Source: Zygnema circumcarinatum | Lineage: Eukaryota > Streptophyta > Zygnematophyceae > Zygnematales > Zygnemataceae | Length of the DNA: 57,496 nucleotides | NCBI GenBank assembly: GCA_037447605.1 | Contig: CM074818.1 | Coordinates: forward strand, 631,338 to 688,833 | Direction of reading: 5' to 3' | Shown here: positions 1-10,934 of the stretch, one piece after another | Layout of the letters: each line of letters starts with the position of its first letter | Numbering within the stretch: the stretch's first letter is position 1 | Notes under the pieces: generated by a model | Told to the model about the DNA's origin: nothing | Seen by the model: the letters and a program-made list of their open reading frames with translations, nothing else | Database searches by the model: none | Program-made: the position numbers and the translations under genes

Positions 1-524
1 GGGAGGGGAGGGGGGATGGTGACAGGGAGGGAGGAAGAGTTGGGGGGGGAGGGGGGAGGGGAAAGAAGGAGGTGCGGAAGGGGGAAGGGAGAAGGGTGGG
101 CAGGGAGGGAAGGGGGAAGGGAGGGAGGGAGGGGGGGTGGAGGGGCAAGAGTTTGAGGGAAAGTTGGAAGAGGGGAGGAGGAAGAAGCCGGGGAGCGGAG
201 GAGGACAGGGAAAAGTGGAGTGGGTGAGGGAGGGAGGGAATGGGGAAGGGGGGGAGGGAGAAAGCGAGTGGGGTGGGGCATCAGGTTTGGTGAAGGGAGA
301 GAGGAAGCGTGATAGAGGGAAGGAGAACGGGCAGGGAGGGATGACGGGAAAAAGGGAGAGAGGGAGAAAAGGGGAGGAGGGGAGGAGCGGGAGGGCAGAG
401 ATGGAGAGGAGAAAGGCAGGCAGGGGAGGAGAGGGTGAAGTGTGGAGGAGACAGTGGGGGAGAGGAGTGGCAACGAGTGAGAGAGCAAGCAGGAGAGGCA
501 TGGTAGATGGCAGACAGCACTTAC
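1..524. other. GA-rich intron sequence of the LRR gene
   Basis: This stretch is strongly purine-rich on the plus strand (GGGAGG and GAGAGG runs). It lies downstream of the last visible LRR exon in transcript order, so it is probably intron. No convincing exon was seen in it. Confidence 0.5.
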
Positions 525-1738
525 AGCGACTCGAACTGCAGCTTTCCGTCCGCCTTTGGAAGTCGGCCGACAAGATTATTGTTACTCAAATCTCTGCATT
601 TGAATTTATTTTGTAGCAAATGTGAGAATTTCTATGAGTGAAATTCATATCCATTTTTGGCATGCGTAGATTAATTTCAATCCCTCGTTTCTATACACAT
701 TTATTGAATCTATGCCAACGGAAGCATCAACTGAACATATGTAAGATAAGATATTGAGACTCTTTTGGTGCTCGTTTGAAACTCAGGAGACGATGTGAAG
801 GGCGATCTATGGACGGCGGTCTATGTTTCAGTTTCAGTTCTATAAACCGTTTCAGTTACAGTTTCCGTTGAAGGAGTGGACTTACAAGTCGGTCACAGAT
901 TTGGGCCACTTAGAAATGACGCCGTCCAGATTGTTGTCTTGAAGCCACCTGTAGAAAAATTATCAAAAGTAATGGGATAAGGGAAAAAAAGGGAAAAATT
1001 AGAATTACAATCAGAATAAATAAAACTTAAAAATAATAATGAAATGATCGAGAAATTATAAGAAGGAAACCAAAAAAAAAAACTTACAATAGGGTAAGAG
1101 TGTCCGATTCTATGATGCTCGCAGGAATTGCTCCAACGAGATTGTTTCCTTGGAGCCGTCTGCACCGACCCTCGATAAAGTTAAATTAACTTTGACGTAA
1201 CTTTATCATGTATGAATTGCCGAAGAACTAATGTCCCAACATTGTTAGGGTTGGAGGGCCAGGGAGGATTAGGGTTTGGGTCTAATTTGGTCATTAATGG
1301 GTATAATTGGGGTATAAATGGGCTTCAAGGTTTAGGGTTTTGTGCTTACAACTCATTGATGCTCGGCAGCTCGCCGATATCTGCCGGAATTTCGCCGGAA
1401 AATTCGTTTTCGCTTAAATCCCTGCGAAAAGAGTAAATTTGCAGTTAGAAAAGAAAACTTAGAGAGAGAGAAGCAGGGAGAGGATAGTAGAGAGTGAGGG
1501 AGCGAGATAGTAGAGGGCAGCAGAGAGGGTGGTAGAAGGGACAGATGAGAGAGAGGAAATAGTAGAGAGAGAGATAGAGAGAAAGGGAGGGAAGTAGTGG
1601 CAGAAAAAGGGTGGTAGAAGGGACAGATGAGAGAGAGGAAATAGTAGAGAGAGAGATAGAGAGAAAGGGAGGGAAGTAGTGGCAGAAAAAGGGTGAGGTA
1701 GCGAGGGAATGGGAGAGAGGGAGGGAAGGTAGTGAAGG

Positions 1739-1769
<31 letters not shown>

Positions 1770-4090
1770 GAGAGAGAGAGAGAAAGACGGAGTCCTTACA
1801 AGAGTTGGAGGAACTCGAGAGCTTTGAGGTTTGATGGAATTTCTCCTTCCAATCCGTTTCCGGCGAGGTCCCTGAACCCTCCGATTGGGGCCTTGTCACC
1901 CTCTCCTTTCACAGAACCCTAACTTTAAAATCTCTTCTTTATGTGTTTGTAGGGTTTTTAGAGTTTGCTCAGAAAAGTGGGGAGAAAAACTTCTTTAATT
2001 CTCACTACTGTCACTGTTGGCTGAAAATCCTGAAGTGAAAATGGATTGAATTTGATTCCAAAAACAAAATAGTCGGAAAAAAATCCATTTTTTTCAATCC
2101 TTTTTTGGGAGTGTGGCTGCTTACAGGTAGATGAGATTCTCGAGCTTTGTAATTTCCGAGGAAAGGTTTCCCTGCAGACCGCAGCCTCTGCAGCTCCTGC
2201 CCAAAAAAATAAAGGGGGAATGGAAAAAATGAAAGTTTGAGTTTGGGTTTGGAGTTTGAGTTACAATGTCGATATTCATTATTGGTGTTTCTCTTCCTCT
2301 CCCTCGACCTCTCCTTCTACTTATTTTATCTATCTCTGTGCTCCTCTCTTCTCCCATATCCACGGGCAGAGTGAGAGAGAAGAGGGAGAATGAGCAGAAA
2401 AAAAAGACCGGAGAGAGGGAGAGGGAGGAGAGAGAGGGGAGAGAGGGCGAGCGAGAGAGGGAGAGGGAGACGGAGAGGAAGAGGTGGAGGAAGAGAGGGA
2501 GAGAGGGGAAGACAGAGCGAGAGTGAGGGGAGAGAGGAAGAGGGAGACAGGTCAGAGGGGGAGAAGGAGAAGGAGAGGGAGAAAGGGGAAGAGAAAGAGA
2601 GGGGGACGAGAGGAAAAGGGGGAGACAGAGGTCAGAGAGGGAGGAGTGAAGGAGAGATGGGAGGGGGGAGGGAGGGAGAGGGAGGGAGAGGGAGCGCACC
2701 ACATCTGCAGCTCGGTGAGAGCTGTGATCGAGACCGGGAACTGTGCGCCGAACGCGTTCTCATCCATGTTCCTGCGCCACCAGGTGTGCCCCTAATGTTA
2801 CAGGCTGGGGGGAGGGAGAATGAGGGAGAGAGAGAGATGGGGGAGGGAGAGAGAGAGGGCAAGCGAGAGGGAAGGAAAGAGAGTGGGAGGAGAGGGGGAG
2901 GGCTAGAGAGAGGGAGAGGGAGAGAGGGAGAGAGAGAGATGGCCAGAGAAATAGAGAGAGAGGGAGGGGGAGGGGATGGGGGAGGGGGAGGAGGGAGGAG
3001 AAAGTGAAGGGAGGAGAGATTTCTTCTGCGGGTTTTAGGGTTTGTGGAGTCCTTACAAGTTTCGGAGCTTCTTGAGTTGAGCGATGTTTTCAAGTCCGCC
3101 TGAAAACTTGTTCTGGCTTATGTCCCTTTTGCATGCAAAATAAAAAATACAGAAAATTATCAAAAAAAGAAACGTCGAATTTCGAAACACAAGAAATGGA
3201 ACAGAAAGATAAACCGAATCAGTTATTTTTTTGAGGTGTAAAATTCGAGGTAGATAGAATAATAAACAGAATAATTAGAAAGAAATAAAAAATGGGTCTT
3301 ACAGATCGGTGAGCTCTTCCAGATTCAAATTCGACGGAATCGTTCCGTTGAATTCATTCAGTTGCAGTTCTCTGCCGTTCAACGGAAAGCGGAACGGAAT
3401 TCAGTTGACATGCAACATAGAACCACAAGCGTTTAGTCATCCAGTTGGCCAACATTCGTCAAAAACCCTAACCTTTAAATTGATTTCATCAAATATGTAC
3501 ATAAATTGTGTTTGACAGGCAGTCTATTGACTATTTCAAAAACCCTTTTGACCAAAATTTTGACTAATTTTTGGTAACAACAAGTTCTTACAGCATCAAG
3601 AGGCTCGAAAGGTTTCCGATGACTTTTGGGAACTCTCCAGTAAAGCGGTTGCCAGCTATGCTCCTGCAACGGGCACATAGAAACGCTCACAGTTTCAGTC
3701 GCAGTTACAGTTTTACAGTTAGAGAGAGGGGGACGGGAGGGCAAGGAAGAGAGAGTGTGAGGGAGAGGAAGGGAGGGGAAGAGGGCCAAGGACTGACCGA
3801 GAGCCTGTAGGATGTGAATGAGAGAGAGAGAGAGTGAGAGAAAAAGAGAGCGGCAAACAGACAAAGACAGAGAGGAGAGACCGACAGACAGAGGGAGAGA
3901 GACAGACAGACAGACAGAGTGGGGAAGAGACATAGACAGAGGAGAGTGGCAGCGTGAGAGAGAGAGAGAGACAGACAGAGACGGATAGGGGGAGAGAGAC
4001 AGACAGAGGGGGGTTGAGAGCGTGAGGGAGAGAGAGAGCGGGGAGAGAGACAGAGAAGAGAGAGAGTGACAGAGAAAGAGACAGGGGGGT

Positions 4091-4145
<55 letters not shown>

Positions 4146-7100
4146 AAGTTCTTACAAGGAAGTAATAACCTCCCAATTGATGAAGGTCTGAGACAGATCT
4201 CCGTCCAAATTGTTGTTACTCAAAATCCTGCCCTCCGCCCAAACCCTAAAAACCGTCAACCAGGGAAACAGTTTTCGGCATAAAACTTGCTCCCAAAGTT
4301 TTAGGTTAAAACTTTAATTTCCAACATTCAAATTGAAATGTTTGAGCTTAAATATTTGATATGTGAGGACTTGAAGTTCGAATTATTTGATTATTTGAAT
4401 ATTTAAAGATTCGAATATTTGATAGTTGAAAGATATTTGGGCTTACAAACTGTCGATTTTCGAGAGCTGAGAGAACTCTTCAGGAATGGAACCGCTCAAA
4501 TTCAAGCTTCCAAGATTCCTGCATTCAAAAGTCAAATAAATAAATAAGCTCCAAAGATCTCTCTCTCCCTCACGCTCCCATTCTCCTCTGTCTGTCTCTC
4601 TCCCTCCGTCTCTCTCTCTCTCCTCCCTGTCTTTGTCTCTCTGCCGTTGTCTTTTTCTCTCACTCTCTCCCTCGATCTCTCATTCACGTCCTACATCCCC
4701 TCCCTTCGTCTCCCTGACTCTCTCTCTTCCTTCGTTTAGGGTTTAGGGTTTAGGGTTAAGGGTTATCGGTAAAAGCTGAGCAGCTCACAGATAAGTCAAA
4801 GCGGTGTAGTTTCCAAAGAAAGGAGGAATTGTCTCCTCGTCAAAAGGATTGGAATCCAAAGTCCTGAAAATAAATAAATAAAATGAAAGGGGGGAGGGGG
4901 CAGAATTGAAAGAGTGAGAAGAAAAAAGGGCCAAAAAAAAATTTCAATCAAATATTTTTTTTTCTGGCCTCTATTCGGGAGCATGAAAGTAAAGAACAAA
5001 TTTTTAAAGCAAAAAGACTCACAAGTAGGCCAAGTTTGGGAAATCGCCCATGAAATCGCAAAATTTTCCCGAAAATTGGTTGTATCTAAGGCTCCTGGAA
5101 ACGACAGTAAATTGGAAACAAAAGTAATATGTCAAAATCCCAAAAAATAAAAAATAAACAAACAAACAAACAAAATCTGTTCTTTTTTTTTAAAGAAATC
5201 AACGAAATTTAATCGAAACTAGACACTTACAAATATTTAAGGTTCGTCAGATTCTTTAATTGAGGGCTTCCCGTGAAGTTATTTTCGCTCAAATCTCTGC
5301 ACCCCCTCACCGTCCAATCAAAATCAACCAAAAAGTAGAAAATTACAGAAGTTAAATTTGTCAGATAGATCAGTTTCCTCTATGCATTTATATTCCAATT
5401 AAGAAGAAAAATCTTTTTTTTTAAGGGCTAAAGTATGCATACAAGTATTCCAAGCTGGTCAACGCTTCCATGGAGACAGTTCCGTTGAAAGCGCTCTGCA
5501 GGACGTCGTCTTTGTCGAAATATTGGTTCGCTGCGAGGCTCCTGCGAACCGCCCGTTTTCAAACATAGGCATGAGAGAGCGGGGGGAGAGAGAGAGAGGA
5601 AGGGGAGAGAGAGCGGGGGGAGAGAGAGAGGAAGGGGAGAGAGAGAGACCGGGGGGGGAGAGAGCAGGGGGAGAGAGAAAGGGGAGAGAGAAGGGGGAGA
5701 TAGAGAGGAGAGGCAGTGAGAGAGTGGGGGAGAGAGAGGGGAGGGGAAGAGGAAAGAGGGGGACAGAGAGAGCGAGGTGGAGAGAGGGAGCGGGGGGAGA
5801 AGGAAGAGGGAGATAGAGAGGAGGGGGAGTGAGAGACCGGGGGAGAGGAAAGAGGGGGAGAGAGAGAGCGGGGTGGAGAGAGAGAGCCGGGGAAGCGAGA
5901 GAGGAGGATTCATCGGCATGGGTGCATGCACATGCATGCACATGCACTTTTTCACTCTCCACTGCATTCAACTCCTACATCACCTGCACCGACTGCTTCA
6001 CATGAATCACATGTATGCATGCGTATGCTTCACCTGCATCCATGCATGCAGATGCGCCATCTATCTTGCATGCATCCCCGGCATCATGTGGATGATCTGC
6101 ATGCACATGCATCACCTGCGTCACATACATAGGCTCATACCCATGCCTACGCATACAGGACCCATGCTGCCATGCATATGCATCCCTTTTTTTTGGGCAA
6201 GAGAAATGGGCTCCAAGGGCTGAGCGGCGCACAGATAGGTCAGCCTTGTGAGCGAGGCAATGCTGGCGGGCAGCTCCCCAAAAAGTATGTTCCTGCTCAA
6301 GTCTCTGCAAGGAACGGCGAAAAAAAAAAAAGGGAGTCGCACAGTGAATCGCCGCACAGTTTCTTTGTAAAAGCAGAGAGTCCTTAGCTTTAGCTTCCAA
6401 CCATATATATATATATTTGAGAGTAATGTTGTGTCTTACAGGAACTCGAGGTTTGTCAAGTTTCCGATGTCTCTTGGTATCCTCCCAGTGACAGTACTCC
6501 CTCTCAAGGCCCTGCAGCATTGATCAGAGCAGCCCATGAGTAGGAGAGGGGAGAGAGAGGGGAGCGAGGGAGAGGAAGAAAACGAGCGGGAGAGGGAGAG
6601 AGAGAAAGACGGGAAGGGGAGGGGGAGGGATAGTGAAATGGAGTGTTGAGAAGAGAAGGGGGAGAGAGGGCGAAGGGAGGAAGATAGAGAGGCGCGAGCA
6701 AGAGAGGGGGAGAGAGGGGCAAGAGCCATACATAGAGAGAGAGAGAGAGAGAGACAGGGAAAGAGACAGAGAGAGAGAGAGAGGGACAAGTGAGATTTAC
6801 AATGTCGTCAAAGAAGTGAGCTTGGTGATTTCTTCCGAGAGCGTGCCGTTCAGAACGTTCCCATAGAAATCGCCTTTGTAAGCGCTCGCATCGATTGTGG
6901 GGTTCATCTCCGTTCCGTCCTCAAAAGGGATCGGCAAAGTGGTGAGGACCCTGCGTACAATGACCCACAAAGGAGAAAAAACACATATGGCATCAGTATG
7001 TAGTTGCATATGCTTACACCTTACTGTGCACACATTTTCCGTCCCCTTCTACTGTCTCATCGTTCCGTCTCTCTCCCCCATCTACCTTACCCTTTCATTT

Positions 7101-9001
7101 CGATTATATTCTCGAGCCTCTCTCCTTCTCTCCTTCCTTCCTCTCTCCCTTCTCTCCACTTTCCTTTCACCATTCGCCTATTTCCCAACTCACTTTATCC
7201 CTCCCCCTCTCCCCCTCCCTCCCGCCCACCCTTCTCAACCTCTCCTCTCCTCTCCCTACCCCCCCCCCCCACAAGCCCTTCCCCCTACTCCTCCCTCCCA
7301 CTCCCTCCCTCACTCCCTTCTCACCCCCTCCCCACCTCTCCCTACTTCCTCACTCTCCTCCCCCTCCCCATACTCCTTCCCTCTCCCACTCTCTCCCTCC
7401 CTCACCGAACAAACCTAACGTTGTGTTCTTGTACGTAGCAGACACAAACAAGGGCCCACTCACATTCAAGCTATGTTCCAATGATCTCTAAGGAGGCCCA
7501 TATCAAGCACTGCTTACAAGGAGACAACATTTCCCGCGTCATCGCACGTCACGCCGAGCCATTTGCCGCACTCGTTCGCGGGAAACCACGAAGCGAACAG
7601 CGAGTCGTCGATGGCTCCCAAACTCTCCTTCACATTTTGCAATACCTCTGCAAGCGAATCAAACGAACAAAAGTATATTTCTCATGATGTGGTATTTTGT
7701 TGGAGGGAGAGAGGGAGGGAGGGAGGGAGGAGGGGGGGTAGGAGAGGGAGAGGAGGGAGGGAGGTGGGGGGTGGGAGAGGAGAGGAGGGAGGTGGGGGGT
7801 GGGAGGTGGGAGAGGGAGAGGAGGGAGGGAGGTGGGGGGGTGGGAGAGGGAGAGGAGGGAGGGAGGTGGGGGAGTGGGAGAGGGAGAGGAGGGAGGGTGG
7901 GGGTGCGGGAGAGGGAGAGGAGGGAGGGAGGTGGGGGGTGAGGGGTTGGAGAGGGAGAGGAGGGAGGGAGGTGGGGGGTGGGAGAGGGAGAGGAGGGAGG
8001 GAGAGGAGGGAGGGAGGTGGGGGGGGTGGGGGGCTGGGAGAGGGAGATGAGGGAGGGAGGTGGGGGGGTGGGAGAGGGAGAGGAGGGAGGGAGGTGGGGG
8101 GGTGGGAGAGGGAGAGGAGGGAGGGAGGTGGGGGGGTGGGAGAGGGAGTGGAGGGAGAGAAGGGGGTGGTGGGAGGGGAGAGGGTGGGTAGTGGAGGTGT
8201 GGGGCGAATGAGAGGGGGTGATGGTCATTGCGTTGTTCACTATCTTGTTTATTGATTTCTATTTAAGTTCAGTCAATTTTCGGAAAGTTGATCATAATTC
8301 ATTTTTCCATTGTTCAGTATAACTTGAATGTTATACTGAAGCAATTTCGAAGAGATAAAGTCATGGACGATTGCTCGCCTTGTTGGTCGACATTCACGGA
8401 GACGGCTTCGAGGGGTTCAGCGAAGCCCGAGATCAAACAGATGAACGCAATCCAAAATGCTGCAAAAAAGCTCGTCCTGATCAAGCGAAGGAAACCACGA
8501 AGATATACATCAGTATAGTTTAAGATAACAAAAGGAAAAATAGCCTGCCAAAGAGAGAGGAGGGAGTTGGGGGTTAGGAAGGGAGAGGGGAGAGGGAGAG
8601 GGAGAGGAGGGAGGGAGGAGGGAGGGAGGAGGGAGGGAGGAGGGAGGGAGGAGGGAGGAGGAGGAGGAGGAGGAGGAGGGAGGAGGGAGGTGGGGGAGTG
8701 GGAGAGGGAGAGGAGGGAGAGGGAGGGAGAGAGAGGGGGTGGCAGAGAGGGAGCGCAAGAGGGGGGGGGAAGGGGAAGGGGAGAGAGGGAGGGAGGCCGG
8801 GAGGAAGTGAAAGAGAGGGGGAGAGTGTATAATTTAAATAGCTAAAAATCCTATTTTGCACTAATTCAAAATCAAAAAAATAAATAAATAAATAAAAAGC
8901 ACATTCGAATCGCATCATGTGAATGAGGGTATCCCATTGCGACCATGTTCGAACCTTGTCATTGGGAGTGAGCTTCTTAGTCTCGCTGAGGGGGCATCCA
9001 T
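525..9001 (-). CDS. LRR receptor-like protein or kinase, N-terminal part, cut by left window edge
   Basis: Probable cell-surface leucine-rich-repeat receptor; only the ectodomain is in the window. Exons in transcript order: 8955-9001, 8337-8476, 7518-7647, 6801-6950, 6440-6511, 6233-6304, 5443-5541, 5231-5296, 5023-5094, 4789-4863, 4447-4518, 4156-4227, 3592-3663, 3303-3371, 3057-3125, 2700-2771, 2125-2196, 1800-1871, 1350-1421, 1088-1159, 886-948, 525-593. Together they encode 589 codons with matching phases. Exons 1-2 give a basic start and a hydrophobic signal peptide (FFAAFWIAFICLISG). Exon 3 is an LRR N-cap with the W...C.KWLGVTC pattern. The next 19 exons are LRRs such as DLSENEFSGEIPADIGELPS, nearly all starting with one base and ending with two, so each exon is one repeat. 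The first exon junction (AAG|GTTCGA) is the least certain. Membrane and kinase parts would lie beyond position 1, so a receptor-like protein without kinase is possible. The LRR subfamily was not resolved. Confidence 0.85.
1527..1688. repeat. 81-bp tandem duplication in an LRR-gene intron
   Basis: A purine-rich segment starting GGTGGTAGAAGGGACAGATG occurs twice in direct succession with a period of about 81 bp and almost no differences. It is in an intron and looks like recent slippage or unequal exchange. Confidence 0.7.
3716..4141. repeat. GA/GACA low-complexity tract in an LRR-gene intron
   Basis: AG dinucleotide runs are mixed with AGACAG units and end in an uninterrupted (AG)n run just before the donor of the 4156-4227 exon. 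On the transcribed strand this is a CT tract. No coding content is visible. Confidence 0.6.
5926..6185. repeat. ATGCAT/CATG-rich degenerate minisatellite in intron
   Basis: Within the intron between the LRR exons at 5443-5541 and 6233-6304, ATGCAT, GCATGC and CACATGC motifs recur about every 10-20 bases. The tract is self-complementary and differs from the GA-rich introns around it. Confidence 0.55.
7690..8205. repeat. G-rich minisatellite in LRR-gene intron
   Basis: Tandem units of about 30-45 bp of the form GGGAGAGGGAGAGGAGGGAG followed by GGAGGTGGGG fill most of the intron between the N-cap exon (7518-7647) and the signal-peptide exon (8337-8476). The G-runs have quadruplex-forming spacing. 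Confidence 0.7.
8545..8845. repeat. GGGAGGAGG tract in first LRR-gene intron
   Basis: A G/A-only segment with GGAGGGAGGA units lies in the intron between the two signal-peptide exons. It translates to low-complexity Gly/Glu/Arg in any plus frame. No gene is claimed. Confidence 0.55.
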
Positions 9002-9847
9002 CGCTACCGCAAGAGAGGGACTGAATAGAGAGGGAGAGAGGGAGGTAGAGCGAGTGAGCGGGAGAGAGAGAGGGAGAGGGAGGAGGGAGGGCGAGAGAGA
9101 GAGGTAGAGAGAAGGGAGAGAGAGGAGGGACAGAGATCGAGGGAGGAGTGAGGTAGCGAGAGAGGGAGAGCGAGTGAGCGGGAGAAAGTGGGGGGAGAAG
9201 GGAGAGATAGGGAGGGAGAGAGGAGGGAGCAAGAGCGAGGGAGGAGTGAGAGAGGGAGGGAGAGAGTGAGAGGCGCAGTGGCAGTAACCGGCGGCGGAGG
9301 GCCGTCATAAGGGGCCGAGAGCGGCGCCGTTCCCACTTGCCTTGCGCGCCAGCCGGGCTGCGGTGTGCGCCGAACGGTCGGTGGAAAATTTTTCGGTGTT
9401 GCCCGCACCTGCGGGCAGGCGAAACTTCTGTCGCTTTCGCCAGGGAGCTGGGCCGTCCGAACGTTCAACCGTATGCATTCACTACGTTCGTACGAATTAA
9501 TGTACGAATGAGTCGACTGGTCAACACTAACTGGACTATGACGTCAGCAGTCTTGTGGATATTACCGGCGCCAGGTATACCCGGTTGATAGGTTTATCTG
9601 TTTGTTTGACACGTGACATAATTTGATTGGTGAGAATAAATCAAACCGACAAATTTATCGGACAATTTGTCGGCAATTATTGTCCTTTCCAAGAGATCCA
9701 CTCGGTATTTTAACTACACGACAAATTGTTGATTTTCAAGATTTCTCCTGTGCTTTGTCTTTTCTTATAAATTTTGTGTACGGATGTCGCTCTGAAATTC
9801 CAAATTTCAAACATTTTCGTGTTCACATGGGAAGTTGCTCTTCCTTA

Positions 9848-9919
9848 ATTCCCGCGCCTGCCACGTGGCCACGTGTGTCCACGTGGACGAACTAAAAGCG
9901 GGTCCAGACACACGTGGCA
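9848..9919. promoter_or_regulatory. G-box cluster forming an inverted repeat
   Basis: CACGTG cores occur in CCACGTGG and GCCACGTGTG contexts, four within about 70 bp. The two ends, CTGCCACGTG and CACGTGGCAG, are complementary, so the cluster is an imperfect inverted repeat. In plants this core is bound by bZIP and bHLH factors, and the extended form resembles an ABRE; use by either neighbour is inferred. Confidence 0.5.
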
Positions 9920-10642
9920 GAGGAGCCCTGGTCGTTTCGCCAGCTGGCAAGCCCACCGACCAATGACACTTGCGGACGAGGTGCATATATTTTGAGACAT
10001 TCACACTTTAAAACACAAAAACAACAAACAAGCTGAATTTGAACGGGCTCGACTGTTCCAACGGATGGTTGGACCATTTTGCGTTACCGTCGGTAACTCA
10101 TACCGCATGTATATATGTATGTCATGTGTGTAGAGGGGCAACCATTGGACGCATCCCTCAACTGCCAACCATTGGCAATGGTCGGAACCAGTACCATCAG
10201 GCCGAACTATTACCCCCATGACACTTGCCTCCTAGAAGGTTTGACATGGCATGCTTGGAATCTACGCAAGAGACTAAGTGGTGCCTCTAGCCATTGCAAT
10301 TCTGCAACATCCTACGTACATTGTCAACATTGTATGCGCACATTGGCATGAGCCAACATCCTCGAAGGGCTCTACGGGCTTTACGGGTCGAGGGTTGGCC
10401 TCTTTGTTCGCCGTTCTCCCCCTGGAGCCGTACGGTCCGCGGCCACACTGCGACGACCGTACAGTGCGATATCGACCAGCATAGCGCGATATATCTCTAA
10501 ACAATATGATACGATACGTACATATTCTGAAGATACGATATAGTATGAATCTTGCAACGATACGTTACGATACAGAACCGAAGTCGGCGCTGAGTCCTGC
10601 GCGGTGTCGGCAGAAAGCGCAGGGACTGACAGACACCCAATG

Positions 10643-10676
10643 GGCACGTGCCACGTGGTATAGTGTACACGTGTCG
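10643..10676. promoter_or_regulatory. Second G-box cluster upstream of the methyltransferase-like gene
   Basis: Three CACGTG cores (GCACGTGCC, CCACGTGG, ACACGTGT) lie within 34 bp, about 260 bp upstream of the ATG at 10935. Regulatory function is inferred from motif density only. Confidence 0.45.
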
Positions 10677-10934
10677 CAATACCATTGGCTGATTCAAGAA
10701 TAGTTCACAATGCAAAGGTCACTGGGGGCACAGCGCAGACTACGCACACTCCCCTTCTCCTTTCCCTCTCTCTCTCCGTTTCTGATCCTCCCACTCTGCA
10801 TGTTCGCCCCTCCCTCTCTCCCTCCCTCTCCCTCTCCATCCCTTCTCCCTCTCTGTCTCTCCCACCCTATCCTCCACTCCCTCTGCCTCTCTCTCGCCCT
10901 CTCCCTCTCCCTCCCCCTCCCTCTCTCTCCCTCC

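Larger units (their letters stand above)
9002..10934. other. Divergent intergenic region between the LRR gene and the methyltransferase-like gene
   Basis: The two flanking genes point away from each other, so this 1.9-kb spacer should hold both promoters. It starts GA-rich (9005-9280), has a GC-rich patch at about 9290-9480, then two clusters of CACGTG motifs and a CGATAC-rich patch at about 10500-10575. No convincing protein or RNA gene was found. Confidence 0.5.
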
